From Undibacterium sp. (lineage in GTDB: Bacteria; Pseudomonadota; Gammaproteobacteria; Burkholderiales; Burkholderiaceae_D), in NCBI RefSeq assembly GCF_030651495.1, contig NZ_JAUSFI010000101.1, forward strand, positions 1 through 64,000: a stretch of 64,000 nucleotides of DNA. The letters run 5' to 3'. This document shows positions 44,541 to 54,086 of the stretch, piece by piece. A model generated the notes under the pieces. It did not search any database. It was not told the DNA's origin and saw nothing but the letters and a program-made list of their open reading frames with translations. Position 1 is the stretch's first letter. Every line of letters begins with the position of its first letter. Both the position numbers and the translations under genes were made by a program.

Positions 44541-45862
44541 TTGCAAAGAACCGTCGCACGCTGCTCAAAGCCGGAAGTACCTTACTGATCTCGGTATTGC
44601 TTCCTTCAACTGCGCAAGCGGCGCAGATATTAGCGGTGCGGGTGTGGCCAGCGGCGGACTATACGCGGGTAACGCTGGAAAATGACAGTGAATTAAAGAC
44701 CAGTCACTTCACTGTCAAAGACCCAGAAAGACTGGTGGTCGATATTGAAGGTCTTGAACTCAACCCGACCCTGAAGCAACTGGTGGCTAAAATTCAAGCC
44801 AACGACCCCTACATCAAACAAGTTAGAGTCGGACAAAATCGCCCGAACGTGGTCAGGTTAGTGTTTGATTTAAAAGAAGAAATCAATCCCCAAGTATTTA
44901 CCTTGCCACCTGTCGGTAGTTATCAGCACCGGCTGGTGTTCGATTTATATCCGGTCAATCCGCCCGACCCTCTTGCTGCGTTGATAGAAAAAGGGGATTG
45001 GCATACAGACATTGGCAAGGAATTTGCCATTACCAAAGTTAACCCTAGAGTTGAGATCAAACCTGATACGCAATCAGGTACGAAGCCAGAAACCCATGTA
45101 TCGCCGGCGACCACTGAGATCGACAAAAATACCTCCAAGACATCGTCACTCAATCGGATGATCACCATCGCTCTGGACCCTGGCCACGGAGGTGAGGATC
45201 CTGGCGCGATGGGCCGCGGGGGCAGCCGCGAAAAAGATGTGGTACTGGCTATCGCCAAGCGGCTAAAAGCGAAAATCGAACAACAGCCGAATATGCGGGT
45301 CATGCTGACGCGCGATGCCGATTATTTTGTCCCGCTCAATATCCGGGTGCAAAAAGCCCGGAATGTACAGGCTGATCTATTCATGTCCATTCATGCGGAT
45401 GCTTTTGTCGAATCCACCGCACGTGGCTCTTCCGTGTTTGTCCTATCAGAAAAAGGGGCGAGTTCAACCGCCGCCCGCTGGCTCGCCAATAAGGAAAATG
45501 CAGCAGATCTGATTGGGGGAGTAAATCTGAAGGGGCACGATAAACAACTTGCCAGTGTGCTGCTAGACTTATCCACCACTGCGCAAATCAACGATAGCCT
45601 TAAGTTGGGTAAAGTGATTTTAGGTGAAATCGGTGGCATCAACCGGCTCCATAAAGGCTCAGTCGAGCAGGCAGGTTTTGCTGTATTGAAAGCGCCGGAC
45701 ATACCCAGCATTTTGATTGAAACGGCCTTTATTTCCAATCCGGAAGAAGAGGCAAGACTGACGGATGACGTCTATCAAGATCAAATGGCGGAGGTGATAC
45801 TCAAGGGTATCAAGAAATATTTTGCCAAGAATCCACCTCTGGCTAAAAACAAACTGGCCTAA
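44504..45862 (+). CDS. amiC: N-acetylmuramoyl-L-alanine amidase (AmiC-type)
   Basis: AmiC splits septal peptidoglycan during cell separation. The 452-residue precursor begins with a twin-arginine-like signal (NRRTLLKAGSTLLISVLLPS then TAQA), then an AMIN domain (about 45-140, VRVWPAADYTRVTLENDSEL), a linker, and an Amidase_3 domain (about 222-445) with zinc ligands in IALDPGHGGEDPGAMG and SIHADAF and the catalytic Glu in ILIETAFISNPEEE. Twin-arginine export fits the E. coli AmiC. It overlaps tsaE. Confidence 0.95.
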   Translation: MSRTTSLRTQSVIAKNRRTLLKAGSTLLISVLLPSTAQAAQILAVRVWPAADYTRVTLENDSELKTSHFTVKDPERLVVDIEGLELNPTLKQLVAKIQANDPYIKQVRVGQNRPNVVRLVFDLKEEINPQVFTLPPVGSYQHRLVFDLYPVNPPDPLAALIEKGDWHTDIGKEFAITKVNPRVEIKPDTQSGTKPETHVSPATTEIDKNTSKTSSLNRMITIALDPGHGGEDPGAMGRGGSREKDVVLAIAKRLKAKIEQQPNMRVMLTRDADYFVPLNIRVQKARNVQADLFMSIHADAFVESTARGSSVFVLSEKGASSTAARWLANKENAADLIGGVNLKGHDKQLASVLLDLSTTAQINDSLKLGKVILGEIGGINRLHKGSVEQAGFAVLKAPDIPSILIETAFISNPEEEARLTDDVYQDQMAEVILKGIKKYFAKNPPLAKNKLA

Positions 45863-45932
45863 GGACTGGGTTGAAATCAGCGAATATCCATCGCTGATTC
45901 ACTTGCCGGCCAGCGACAGAAGGAAGTTCCCC

Positions 45933-46277
45933 TCAATATGAGTCAACATCAATTTCAGCACTAGAATCGCAGGCAGTACCAGCGGCGATCCAGCGTCCGA
46001 CCAACCGTCGAAACCAAGGCTGCCAAGACCTTGGCAAGTACCGTAAGTAGTGAGAGGGCTGCAACAGCATCCCGCAGCGATACTGTTGTTCCGGGGCCAA
46101 CCAGACCAAAGCACGACAAGCGCCACGAGTTTGCCATAAAAACACGCTGGCAACGGGGCAAGGCTCGGAAGCACAACAAACACCACAGCCATTGCATCCT
46201 TGACCTGGCGCAGGCTTGACCGGTGCGGCAGATGTCAGCCAGATCAAACGCTGCCCTTGGTCATTGACATCTCCCAC
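45933..46277 (-). CDS. Small cysteine-cluster protein (YkgJ-like or iron-sulfur)
   Basis: The 114-residue protein has a compact Cys motif GCNGCGVCCASEPCPVASVF (Cys28, 31, 34, 35, 40), with Cys54 and Cys68 further on. This pattern is seen in small conserved proteins of Burkholderiales that probably bind a metal or an iron-sulfur cluster; function unknown. It is on the minus strand, same direction as dedA (25 bp downstream of the dedA stop), so it may be its operon partner. Confidence 0.65.
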   Translation of the reverse strand: MGDVNDQGQRLIWLTSAAPVKPAPGQGCNGCGVCCASEPCPVASVFLWQTRGACRALVWLAPEQQYRCGMLLQPSHYLRYLPRSWQPWFRRLVGRWIAAGTACDSSAEIDVDSY

Positions 46278-46302
46278 GCCACACCTCTTACTGTCTGGTA
46301 GA

Positions 46303-46953
46303 TTAATTGGCTTTCCTGAACATGCCTTTACTCAGTTTCCAAATTGTCCCGAGTAACACAGGTATGATTGCCGCCCCCACACCGATCAAAACAATCACAT
46401 TCAGATGGTCACGTACAAAGGGAATATTCCCAAAGAAGTAGCCACTCAGAACGATGGACAAGACCCACAATAACGCGCCAATGACGTTGAAGAATTGAAA
46501 GGTTCTATGCGTCATATCCGAAAAACCTGCCACAAATGGTGCAAAAGTACGCACTAGCGGAACAAAGCGCGCTAGCACTACTGTCTTTCCGCCATGTTTT
46601 TCATAAAATTCATGGGTCTTTTTTAAGGCGTTTTTATCGATCCATTTATGGTCGTGCGCCATAATTTTATGGCCGATCAAGCTGCCGATCCAATAATTTA
46701 CAGAATTACCAGAAATGGAGGCGACGACCAGCAAAATAATCACCAGCCATGGGTTCATTGCCCCCGTCGCGCTAAAGGTGCCGGCGATAAATAACAGCGA
46801 ATCTCCCGGTAAAAAGGGGAAAACCACAAAAGCGGTTTCGCAAAAAACAATCGCAAATAAGACGGCATAAACCAGCGTCCCATATTGCTCAATGACCATT
46901 CCCAACGTTTTATCGACATGTAAGATCATGCCGAAGAATTCCATAAAATCCAT
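46303..46953 (-). CDS. DedA-family membrane protein
   Basis: DedA proteins are integral membrane transport proteins (undecaprenyl-phosphate or lipid flipping has been shown for some members). The 216-residue form starts at 46953 with GAGGAG 5 bp upstream; longer readings lack this site. It has the signatures FCETAFVVFPFLPGDSLLF, the loop ISGNSVNYWIGSLIGHK and RFVPLVRTFAPFVAGFSDMT, plus about five membrane segments. Divergent from mutL with 78 bp between starts. Confidence 0.92.
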   Translation of the reverse strand: MDFMEFFGMILHVDKTLGMVIEQYGTLVYAVLFAIVFCETAFVVFPFLPGDSLLFIAGTFSATGAMNPWLVIILLVVASISGNSVNYWIGSLIGHKIMAHDHKWIDKNALKKTHEFYEKHGGKTVVLARFVPLVRTFAPFVAGFSDMTHRTFQFFNVIGALLWVLSIVLSGYFFGNIPFVRDHLNVIVLIGVGAAIIPVLLGTIWKLSKGMFRKAN

Positions 46954-47031
46954 AATTCTCCTCGGTTGCGGCGTCATCATACACCAACACAAGGCGTCAT
47001 TTACAAACCTGCACAGCGGTATAATCACGGC

Positions 47032-48912
47032 ATGAACGCGATACTCAACCCAGTCCGGCCTATACAGGCGCTACCAGACCAACTTATTTCTCAAATTGCC
47101 GCCGGCGAGGTGGTCGAACGACCGTCAGCGGTCGTCAAGGAGTTACTCGAAAATGCCCTCGACGCAGGGGCCACCAGCATCACGGTCAGGCTGGAAGAAG
47201 GCGGCGTCAAACGCATCGCTATTACCGACAACGGGCGCGGCATTGCACCAGATCAGTTACTGTTGGCAGTCGCCAGGCACGCCACGTCCAAGATAGTCTC
47301 ACTGGAAGAACTGGAGAACGTGGCGACGCTCGGCTTTCGCGGTGAAGCGCTGGCATCGATCGCCTCCGTCGCCCTATTGACCCTGACTACGCGCACCGCA
47401 GAAGCGGCTCACGCATGGCAAATTGAGAGCGACAAGATCACGCCATCCTCCGGCGCGCAGGGCACAACCGTCGATGTCGTGGATTTATATTACAACACGC
47501 CCGCGCGCCGTAAATTTCTTAAATCGGAACAAACTGAATTCGGCCATTGCGCAGAAGTGGTCCGGCGAATCGCGCTAGCCCGGCCCGATGTCTGTTTTAC
47601 TTTGTCGCATAATGGCAAAACCGTTGACCATTGGATGGTCAGCGCGATCGACAAGCGTAGCGCCACCATTTTGGGGGATGCCTTTGCCAGCGCCCGCCTA
47701 CCTCTAGATGAAAGTGCCGGCCCCCTGCGCCTGCATGGCTTTATCGGCCTGCCTACCGCGTCCAAAGGGCGTGCCGATGCACAGTTTTTTTATGTCAATG
47801 GCCGCTTTGTACGGGATAAATTGCTGACCCACGCAGTACGTGCGGCGTATCAGGATGTATTGCATGGCGACCGTTACCCCTCGTATGTATTGGCACTGGA
47901 TCTTGATCCCAGACTGGTCGATGTGAATGTCCATCCATCTAAAATTGAAGTACGCTTCCGCGATAGCCGTGCCGTGCATCAGTTCGTGTTTCATGCAGTA
48001 AACCGTGCGCTGGCGCAGACCTCGGCGACCGCGTTTGGCACCGTACCGGCTCCCGCTACGGCGTCTCTAGGGGAAGCTGGCAACACAACTACCGGGAAAA
48101 TGCCATGGATGAGCGGAGAGCAAACCAGCTTTTCCGCTCAATTCGCCACACCTGCAACCACGGGCAACTACCAGGACTACAGTAATAATTTTTCTCAAAT
48201 GCGTACCAACATTGCGGGTGTGGCGCAATCCACGGGCGATTATGGCGCATTATTTTCCCGCGAGTCAGACCAGGCAAATCCGCTGGCCAGCCGCTACGCT
48301 GATGCGGCAAGTCCCTTACCCAACGATGAATATCCGCTAGGCTTCGCGCTGGCACAGTTACATGGCGTGTATGTGCTGGCGCAAAACACCAAGGGATTGA
48401 TCTTGGTCGACATGCATGCCGCACACGAGCGCATCTTGTATGAGCAACTCAAAAATGCCTTGGATGAAAACGCCATGCCGGTGCAGCCTTTGCTGATTCC
48501 GATTACCTTTTACGCGGATGCCATCGAAGTCGCTACGGCAGAAGAGAATAAAACTGCGCTGCAATCATTAGGATTTGATATCGCGGCAATCTCACCGACC
48601 ACGCTGGCGGTACGCTCGGTTCCAGCATTGCTCAAGAATGCCGATGCGCAAACGCTGGCAAGAGATGTCTTGCGCGAAGTGCGTGAGTTTGGTGGCTCAC
48701 GGGTCTTGATCGACCGCCGCAATGAATTGCTCGGTACGCTGGCCTGCCATACGGCGGTACGCGCCAATCGCAGTCTTACTATCCCCGAAATGAATGCTTT
48801 ACTACGACAGATGGAGCAAACCGAACGGGCCGACCAGTGTAATCACGGTCGCCCAACTTGGGTACAACTCGGGCTCAATGATCTGGACCGCATGTTCTTG
48901 CGCGGTCAATAA
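47032..48912 (+). CDS. mutL: DNA mismatch repair protein MutL (endonuclease-motif type)
   Basis: MutL couples mismatch recognition to strand removal. The 626-residue protein starts MNAILNPVRPIQALPDQLIS (47032). GHKL ATPase motifs are ENALDAGAT, ITDNGRGI and TLGFRGEALASI. The C-terminal dimerisation domain contains DMHAAHERILYE, fitting the D-x-H-A-x2-E-x4-E metal site of endonuclease-type MutL, and ending with ADQCNHGRPTWVQ, close to the second zinc/catalytic motif. The linker (about 340-440) is low complexity. No MutH-like gene is in the window. Confidence 0.95.
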   Translation: MNAILNPVRPIQALPDQLISQIAAGEVVERPSAVVKELLENALDAGATSITVRLEEGGVKRIAITDNGRGIAPDQLLLAVARHATSKIVSLEELENVATLGFRGEALASIASVALLTLTTRTAEAAHAWQIESDKITPSSGAQGTTVDVVDLYYNTPARRKFLKSEQTEFGHCAEVVRRIALARPDVCFTLSHNGKTVDHWMVSAIDKRSATILGDAFASARLPLDESAGPLRLHGFIGLPTASKGRADAQFFYVNGRFVRDKLLTHAVRAAYQDVLHGDRYPSYVLALDLDPRLVDVNVHPSKIEVRFRDSRAVHQFVFHAVNRALAQTSATAFGTVPAPATASLGEAGNTTTGKMPWMSGEQTSFSAQFATPATTGNYQDYSNNFSQMRTNIAGVAQSTGDYGALFSRESDQANPLASRYADAASPLPNDEYPLGFALAQLHGVYVLAQNTKGLILVDMHAAHERILYEQLKNALDENAMPVQPLLIPITFYADAIEVATAEENKTALQSLGFDIAAISPTTLAVRSVPALLKNADAQTLARDVLREVREFGGSRVLIDRRNELLGTLACHTAVRANRSLTIPEMNALLRQMEQTERADQCNHGRPTWVQLGLNDLDRMFLRGQ

Positions 48913-48965
48913 GCGTGTTGACACCAGATCAGCGCGACTCCAATTTAGACAGAGCATTTTTTCAG

Positions 48966-49085
48966 ATGACACGACACGCACAAACTAGCCCCCCTTTCCA
49001 ATCGGCGACTGCCTTAATCGGGATGATGATTTTTACATCTGCCCACGTAGTACAGGCCAACAGCACAATGAAGGTGGTAGCGTGA
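48966..49085 (+). CDS. Small ORF, 39 codons, coupled to miaA
   Basis: An ATG at 48966 opens a 39-codon frame ending in TGA that overlaps the GTG start of miaA as GTGA. It reads [19 protein letters not shown], then a hydrophobic stretch [12 protein letters not shown] and NSTMKVVA, which looks like a small exported or membrane peptide. No strong Shine-Dalgarno is seen upstream, and no family is recognised. It fills the mutL-miaA gap; translational coupling with miaA is inferred. Confidence 0.35.
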   Translation: MTRHAQTSPPFQSATALIGMMIFTSAHVVQANSTMKVVA

Positions 49086-50044
49086 TAAATAATGCAATTC
49101 AAAACGTGCAGTCGCAGACCAAAGTGATTGCCATTATGGGGCCAACTGCATCGGGTAAAACCGCGGCGGCATTAGAGATCGCCCGTCATATTCCGGCAGA
49201 GATCATATCTGTCGACTCTGCTCTGGTGTACCGTGAGATGGATATCGGTACTGCCAAGCCGAATGCCGCAGAGTTGGCGGCGGTACCGCATCACCTCATT
49301 AATATCATTGATCCAAGCGAAGCCTACTCGGTCGCGCAATTTCTTCTCGACACCGAAAGGCTGGTGCGTGAGATACAGGCAAGAGGTAAACTGCCGATTC
49401 TGGTGGGGGGCACCATGATGTACTTTAAGGCGCTGCTGAATGGACTGGACGATCTGCCAGGAGCAGTCCCAGCCATCCGTGCCGAACTTGACGCCGAAGC
49501 TATGCGCATAGGGGTACCCGGCTTGCACGCCCGCTTGTATGCCCTAGATCCCATCACCGCTGCACGGCTACAGCCGAACGACAGTCAACGCATACAACGC
49601 GCACTGGAAATCATCACGATTACCGGCCAGCCGATGTCAGCACTGCTGGCACAAAAAACTAAAACTGAACCCGCGTTTAAAATGTTATCGCTCTCGTTGG
49701 AACCCTCCGATCGCAGCGTGCTGCACCAGCGCATCGCCAGTCGTTTTGACACCATGCTAGAACAAGGTTTTTTGGAAGAAGTACGCACACTACGCCAGCG
49801 CAGCGATCTGCATCCCGACTTGCCTTCCATGCGTTGCGTCGGCTATCGCCAGGCATGGGAGTATCTCGATGGAACCTGTAGCTACGAAGAGATGCGCGAA
49901 CTTGGCATCATCGCCACCCGCCAACTGGCCAAGCGCCAGCTGACTTGGCTGCGCTCGATACCAGAACGTATCGTGATCGATTGCCTGGCACCAAGCGCAA
50001 GCGCCGAGATACTCCGCCATGCCTTGCAAAATGCTGAATCTTAA
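49082..50044 (+). CDS. miaA: tRNA dimethylallyltransferase
   Basis: MiaA adds the isopentenyl group to A37 of UNN-decoding tRNAs. The 320-residue protein has the P-loop [16 protein letters not shown], the [16 protein letters not shown] motif, [17 protein letters not shown], and [20 protein letters not shown]. The GTG start at 49082 is preceded by GGTGG; it overlaps the small ORF 48966-49085. Located after mutL, as in many proteobacteria. Confidence 0.95.
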   Translation: MINNAIQNVQSQTKVIAIMGPTASGKTAAALEIARHIPAEIISVDSALVYREMDIGTAKPNAAELAAVPHHLINIIDPSEAYSVAQFLLDTERLVREIQARGKLPILVGGTMMYFKALLNGLDDLPGAVPAIRAELDAEAMRIGVPGLHARLYALDPITAARLQPNDSQRIQRALEIITITGQPMSALLAQKTKTEPAFKMLSLSLEPSDRSVLHQRIASRFDTMLEQGFLEEVRTLRQRSDLHPDLPSMRCVGYRQAWEYLDGTCSYEEMRELGIIATRQLAKRQLTWLRSIPERIVIDCLAPSASAEILRHALQNAES

Positions 50045-50425
50045 TGACGTTCAGACTAATTTTCCGGTTCAAATTCAGGCAAATATTTCTGGTCTTTGTC
50101 CCGTCAGGCAATCGTGCATCAAATTGGCAAAGAAGCGAATGGCGCTACCAAACGGCAGAGACTCAGAAAAAAACGATTTAACACGCTATTTTCTTGTGTG
50201 AATATTCGAAGCTGCGCGGTAAGTCGACTTCTAAAATCCATTTTAAAATGAATTAAAAAGGCGGCATTTTAGAGTTTTTCCCCAAAAAATATGTTTTCAT
50301 TAAGCGACCCAATATAAAACTTGTAACATTGACGACATATTTCTTGACGCTTGAAACAGGCCTTGCGTACACTCTCACGATCCCATTCTTCCGTTGATCA
50401 TACCGATCAATTTTTTTTGGCACTT

Positions 50426-52018
50426 ATGAAACGATTCCGATACCGTATTTCTCCTGTCATTGCTTCCGCCCTTGCATTCTGGCTCACCCCACATGCAGTC
50501 CAGGCAGGTGAACAAACTGCACTTCACATGTCCACCGCAATAAGTACTCTAGCTAGTAATGAGGTGAGTAACAGTGTGAATAACAGCGTGAGTAAGAATA
50601 TTACTAACGCGATTACCAATAACATTAGTCTGGCACCGACCGATCTTGGTACAGAATTGCCCTCAGTAGAACTGTCCATTACCGAAACTGATCTATGGAA
50701 CAGGATTCGCAATGGCTATGCCATCCCCGATTTAGATAACCAGTTAGTGACCAATCAACTCAACTGGTATAGCACTCGCACTGAATATATACAAAGAACG
50801 GTACAACGCGGATCACGCTATCTTTTCCATGTAGTAGAAGAACTGGAAAAACGCGGCATGCCCACCGAACTTGCACTACTGCCATTTATTGAATCCGCCT
50901 TTAATCCACAAGCGATATCGACAGCAAAAGCCTCCGGAATGTGGCAATTTATGGCGGCGACTGGACGTGATTTCAATCTTAAACAAAACATGTTCAAGGA
51001 CGATAGACGTGGCGTTCTTGATTCCACCGACGCTGCGCTGAATTATTTAGAAAGACTTTACGGTATTTTTGGTGATTGGCAGTTGGTTCTGGCTGCCTAC
51101 AATTGGGGTGAAGGCTCGGTGCAGCGCGCCATAAAAAAACAGCAGGCAATGGGCTTGCCCATCGATTTTGATAGTCTGTCGGCGTTGATGCCCAATGAGA
51201 CAAAAAATTATCTGCCGAAGCTGCAAGCAGTAAAAAATATTATCGGACACCCAGAGCAGTTTAATATCGCTTTGCCTAAACTCGACAATCAAGCTTACTT
51301 TGTCAGTATAGAAAAAACCCGTGATATTGACGTTCGGGTAGCGGCTCAACTGGCACAATTATCTCTCGGTGAGTTTACCGCATTGAATCCCCAGTTCAAC
51401 CGGCCAGTGATCACTGGCAGTAATAATACAAAGATATTACTGCCCACAGATAACGCCATCCTATTCAAGGAAAATTTAAGTAAGTGGCAGGGGCCGCTCT
51501 CATCCTGGGCGGCACATACCGTTACCAAGACCGAGCGTGTAGAATCGTTAGCCGACAGACTAGGAGTAAAACCTGAAGTTCTGCGCGAAGTCAATCTGAT
51601 CCCCGCAAAAATGCTGGTCAAGGCTGGGTCAACCCTGCTCATACCCAAATCTGTAAAATCACCTGATCAGGATATTTCAGCGGAAATTGCAGAAAAAGCA
51701 CAGTTAATTATTGAGAAGGATGCGCCAGACACGAGGAAAATCAGTTTCAAGATAGGGAAAAAAGATAATCTGGCCACCATTGCCAAACGCTATAAGGTGA
51801 CTGTCGCCCAGTTAAAAGAGTGGAATAATCTAAAACGAGATACTCTCAGTACCGGACAATCTCTGCAAGTTCAGGTTCCTATCATTCATGCTAGAGTCAA
51901 ATCGCAAAAAACGACTATTGCACACGGTGGCAAAGCAGTCCAACGCATTCATAGCAACGGCAATCCTGGCAAGACCGTGGTTGCACATGCCAAAATCGGT
52001 AAAAAACGGCATGGATAG
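50426..52018 (+). CDS. mltD: Membrane-bound/periplasmic lytic transglycosylase D (MltD-like)
   Basis: The 530-residue precursor (ATG at 50426 opening MKRFRYRISPVIASALAFWL signal) carries a transglycosylase SLT domain with the catalytic Glu in LALLPFIESAFNPQAISTAK and SGMWQFMAATGRDF, then YNWGEGSVQRAI. Two LysM repeats follow: HTVTKTERVESLADRLGVKP and FKIGKKDNLATIAKRYKVTV. An Asn/Ser-rich spacer lies between signal and catalytic domain (about residues 45-70). A TTG start at 50351 is possible but unlikely. Cleaves glycan strands of peptidoglycan to anhydromuropeptides. Confidence 0.92.
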   Translation: MKRFRYRISPVIASALAFWLTPHAVQAGEQTALHMSTAISTLASNEVSNSVNNSVSKNITNAITNNISLAPTDLGTELPSVELSITETDLWNRIRNGYAIPDLDNQLVTNQLNWYSTRTEYIQRTVQRGSRYLFHVVEELEKRGMPTELALLPFIESAFNPQAISTAKASGMWQFMAATGRDFNLKQNMFKDDRRGVLDSTDAALNYLERLYGIFGDWQLVLAAYNWGEGSVQRAIKKQQAMGLPIDFDSLSALMPNETKNYLPKLQAVKNIIGHPEQFNIALPKLDNQAYFVSIEKTRDIDVRVAAQLAQLSLGEFTALNPQFNRPVITGSNNTKILLPTDNAILFKENLSKWQGPLSSWAAHTVTKTERVESLADRLGVKPEVLREVNLIPAKMLVKAGSTLLIPKSVKSPDQDISAEIAEKAQLIIEKDAPDTRKISFKIGKKDNLATIAKRYKVTVAQLKEWNNLKRDTLSTGQSLQVQVPIIHARVKSQKTTIAHGGKAVQRIHSNGNPGKTVVAHAKIGKKRHG

Positions 52019-52050
52019 TTATCGACTTATGTGAAATTTTAAACCTATAA

Positions 52051-52084
52051 AAAAAAGGAGTAGATTTTAATCTACTCCTTTTTT
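52051..52084. terminator. Bidirectional terminator after mltD
   Basis: GGAGTAGA (52057-52064) pairs with TCTACTCC (52071-52078), closing a TTTTAA loop, with A6 before and T6 after. It serves mltD on the plus strand and could stop the convergent tonB-operon transcript. Confidence 0.9.
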
Positions 52085-52101
52085 ACATTCATAACATCTT
52101 T

Positions 52102-52203
52102 AGGACTTACGCAAAATTGTTCCAGCTAGGCGTACCGCCGAAGACAGTACTTTAGTACGGCAAGGCGAGTGCAACGACGCTGGGGCGGTTTTACGTAAGT
52201 CCT
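52102..52203. mobile_element. MITE-like element with terminal inverted repeats
   Basis: The 102-bp element begins AGGACTTACGCAAAA and ends TTTTACGTAAGTCCT, inverted repeats matching at 14 of 15 bases. The interior is structured (GTAC-TTTA-GTAC hairpin at 52147-52158, CCAGC/GCTGG further out) and has no coding capacity. The flanks share CATCTT on both sides (52095-52100 and 52204-52209), which could be a target duplication. No transposase with these ends is in the window. Confidence 0.7.
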
Positions 52204-52210
52204 CATCTTA

Positions 52211-53464
52211 TTACTTTACAGCCTGATTTGCATAAATCACCCAGTAGCGTGCTAAATCTGCAGTCCCGTCTGCCCCCTGAACAGATTTCAATATTTTGAT
52301 CGCATTGGTTTTTTTACCGGCTTGTAAATAAGCCAGACCAAGATGCAGTTTGGCATCTTCAGCATACTTCATACCATTTTTAGTGATGGCTTGCTCTAGC
52401 ATCGCAATCCCTTTGTCATACTGACCTGCGGTCACATAGGCATAACCTAAATTCGCTAACGCTGTGCCATCTTTACTTTGATTTGCTTCTACTTCATTCG
52501 CAACTTGTGCCTTTGCATTCTCATCTAAGGTTTTCTTCGCCAAAACACGCAAACGATTATGACGTTCAGCTTCATTACCGGTTCCAAGTGCACCTGATTT
52601 AAAACCCAGATCAATGATTTTCAATGCTTCTGCCGGATAACCACCAAGAACTGCCAGTTTAGACATGTCCATAAAATCAGCAGTTTTAGTAACTTGCCCT
52701 ACTGCCAATTTCAAGCGATATAAATCCAGTGACAAACGTTCAGAATAACCAGGTTTACGTTCAACATTGTTCAACAAATTTACCCAGTATTCTTTTTTAC
52801 CATGATAGGCAATCAGTTTTTCCAGCGCATTAGCATAACCCGCTGTGTCTTTCTGTTTAAGTGCGGCATTTGCATAAAACTCAAGATTAGAAAGACTAGG
52901 AGTACGCCCAGCTTTTTCATCCGCTGCCAGATCTGCCTGAACCTCTTTCATTGCACGACCACTATCTCCGCCTTGCGACATCGCATGAATCATGTAAGGT
53001 CTCAAAGTAGAATCGGTACCGCCTTCAGAAAAATAACGCCCATAAGCCTGTGCCGCTTTAGAGTAGTTACCAGCCTTGTAATAGGCATTCGCCAACACTT
53101 GAATATGCTGCAACTGGTCTTTTCCGGATAATTTGTTTGCCGCAATGATGGCTTCGGCAGAACGGATCACCGCATCGTTATCGCCAGATTGAGATGCGAT
53201 GGATAAGCGCATGCGCTCAATTGTGAAACTCTCGTTAGCTGTTTTACCACCGACCCCATCAGCCTCATGCAGCTTGGACATGGCGTCCTTGTATTTTTTA
53301 GCTTTAAGCAATTCGCCAGCAGCTTGGATTGTTCTTCCAATCTCTGGTCGCATCGCTTCTTGGGCATAAGCGGTATTCGCCGCAATATTCGACAATTCTG
53401 GTGCGGCGGCAAAGCCGATAGCTGCAATAAGTACGGCGAGACGTGATAAGCGAAGTTGCTTCAT
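52211..53464 (-). CDS. Tetratricopeptide-repeat protein of the TonB operon
   Basis: The 417-residue precursor starts at 53464 (MKQLRLSRLAVLIAAIGFAA signal then AYAQEA). After a helical N-terminal half, TPR-like motifs occur at the end (ALANLGYAYVTAGQYDKGIA, LHLGLAYLQAGKKTNAIKIL). Such proteins accompany tonB-exbB-exbD-exbD2 operons in several proteobacteria; they are periplasmic and may assist energised TonB uptake. It lies downstream of exbD2 behind an intrinsic terminator, so its level may be set by readthrough or a separate promoter. Confidence 0.85.
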   Translation of the reverse strand: MKQLRLSRLAVLIAAIGFAAAPELSNIAANTAYAQEAMRPEIGRTIQAAGELLKAKKYKDAMSKLHEADGVGGKTANESFTIERMRLSIASQSGDNDAVIRSAEAIIAANKLSGKDQLQHIQVLANAYYKAGNYSKAAQAYGRYFSEGGTDSTLRPYMIHAMSQGGDSGRAMKEVQADLAADEKAGRTPSLSNLEFYANAALKQKDTAGYANALEKLIAYHGKKEYWVNLLNNVERKPGYSERLSLDLYRLKLAVGQVTKTADFMDMSKLAVLGGYPAEALKIIDLGFKSGALGTGNEAERHNRLRVLAKKTLDENAKAQVANEVEANQSKDGTALANLGYAYVTAGQYDKGIAMLEQAITKNGMKYAEDAKLHLGLAYLQAGKKTNAIKILKSVQGADGTADLARYWVIYANQAVK

Positions 53465-53578
53465 ATTTTGATCTCTCAATCAATAAATTGAATAAATTTA
53501 ATAGACTTAATAAACTTGGATCAGCGCCGATTCAACAATACAAAGAATGCGGGCACCTGCGTAAAACCAATATATATG

Positions 53579-53602
53579 AAAAAAGGCAGGGATGCCCCTG
53601 CC
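53579..53602 (-). terminator. Terminator after the second exbD
   Basis: GGCAGGG (53585-53591) and CCCTGCC (53596-53602) form a perfect stem; on the minus strand it is followed by TTTTTTC. It lies 46 bp beyond the exbD2 stop and separates it from the TPR gene. Confidence 0.82.
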
Positions 53603-53648
53603 AATTTTCATGTACTTTAAACTTTAGAATTAATATAGCCGAGAAGTT

Positions 53649-54074
53649 TTACTTCAAAAACTGTTCATTCCCGACCATACCGATCTTAGTCACCCCTAGA
53701 CGTTGCGCTGATGCCATGACTGCTGCAACCGATTTATAAGCGGCCAGTTTATCTGGACGGATATGTACTTCCGGCTGATTCGGTGTCGCTGCCACACCCT
53801 GCAATTTGCTTTCTAATTCAGCACGTTGCAACGCTACGCCATTCCATGAGGTCGTGCCATCAAAGTCAATATCGATCGTAAACACCTGGGGTGGTTCGGT
53901 CGGCTTAGACGGAGTGTTGACCGGCATATTCAGGTTAATCGCGTGATTCTGGACCGGGATGGTAATGATCAGCATAATGATCAACACCAGCATGACGTCG
54001 ATCAATGGCGTCATATTCATTTCTATCATCACTTCAGGTTCGCTCGAACTACTTGAGCTGGGAGCCATGCTCAT
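53649..54074 (-). CDS. exbD: ExbD-family biopolymer transport protein (second copy)
   Basis: The 141-residue protein has a short cytoplasmic N-terminus rich in Ser, one TM helix with the essential Asp in MTPLIDVMLVLIIMLIITIP, and a periplasmic domain. With ExbB it forms the proton-driven motor that energises TonB. It follows the first exbD by 12 bp. The sequence differs clearly from that copy (charged residues EMNMTPLID versus INTTPLVD), so this is not a recent duplication. Confidence 0.92.
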   Translation of the reverse strand: MSMAPSSSSSSEPEVMIEMNMTPLIDVMLVLIIMLIITIPVQNHAINLNMPVNTPSKPTEPPQVFTIDIDFDGTTSWNGVALQRAELESKLQGVAATPNQPEVHIRPDKLAAYKSVAAVMASAQRLGVTKIGMVGNEQFLK

Positions 54075-54086
54075 GTGTTTTCCTTT

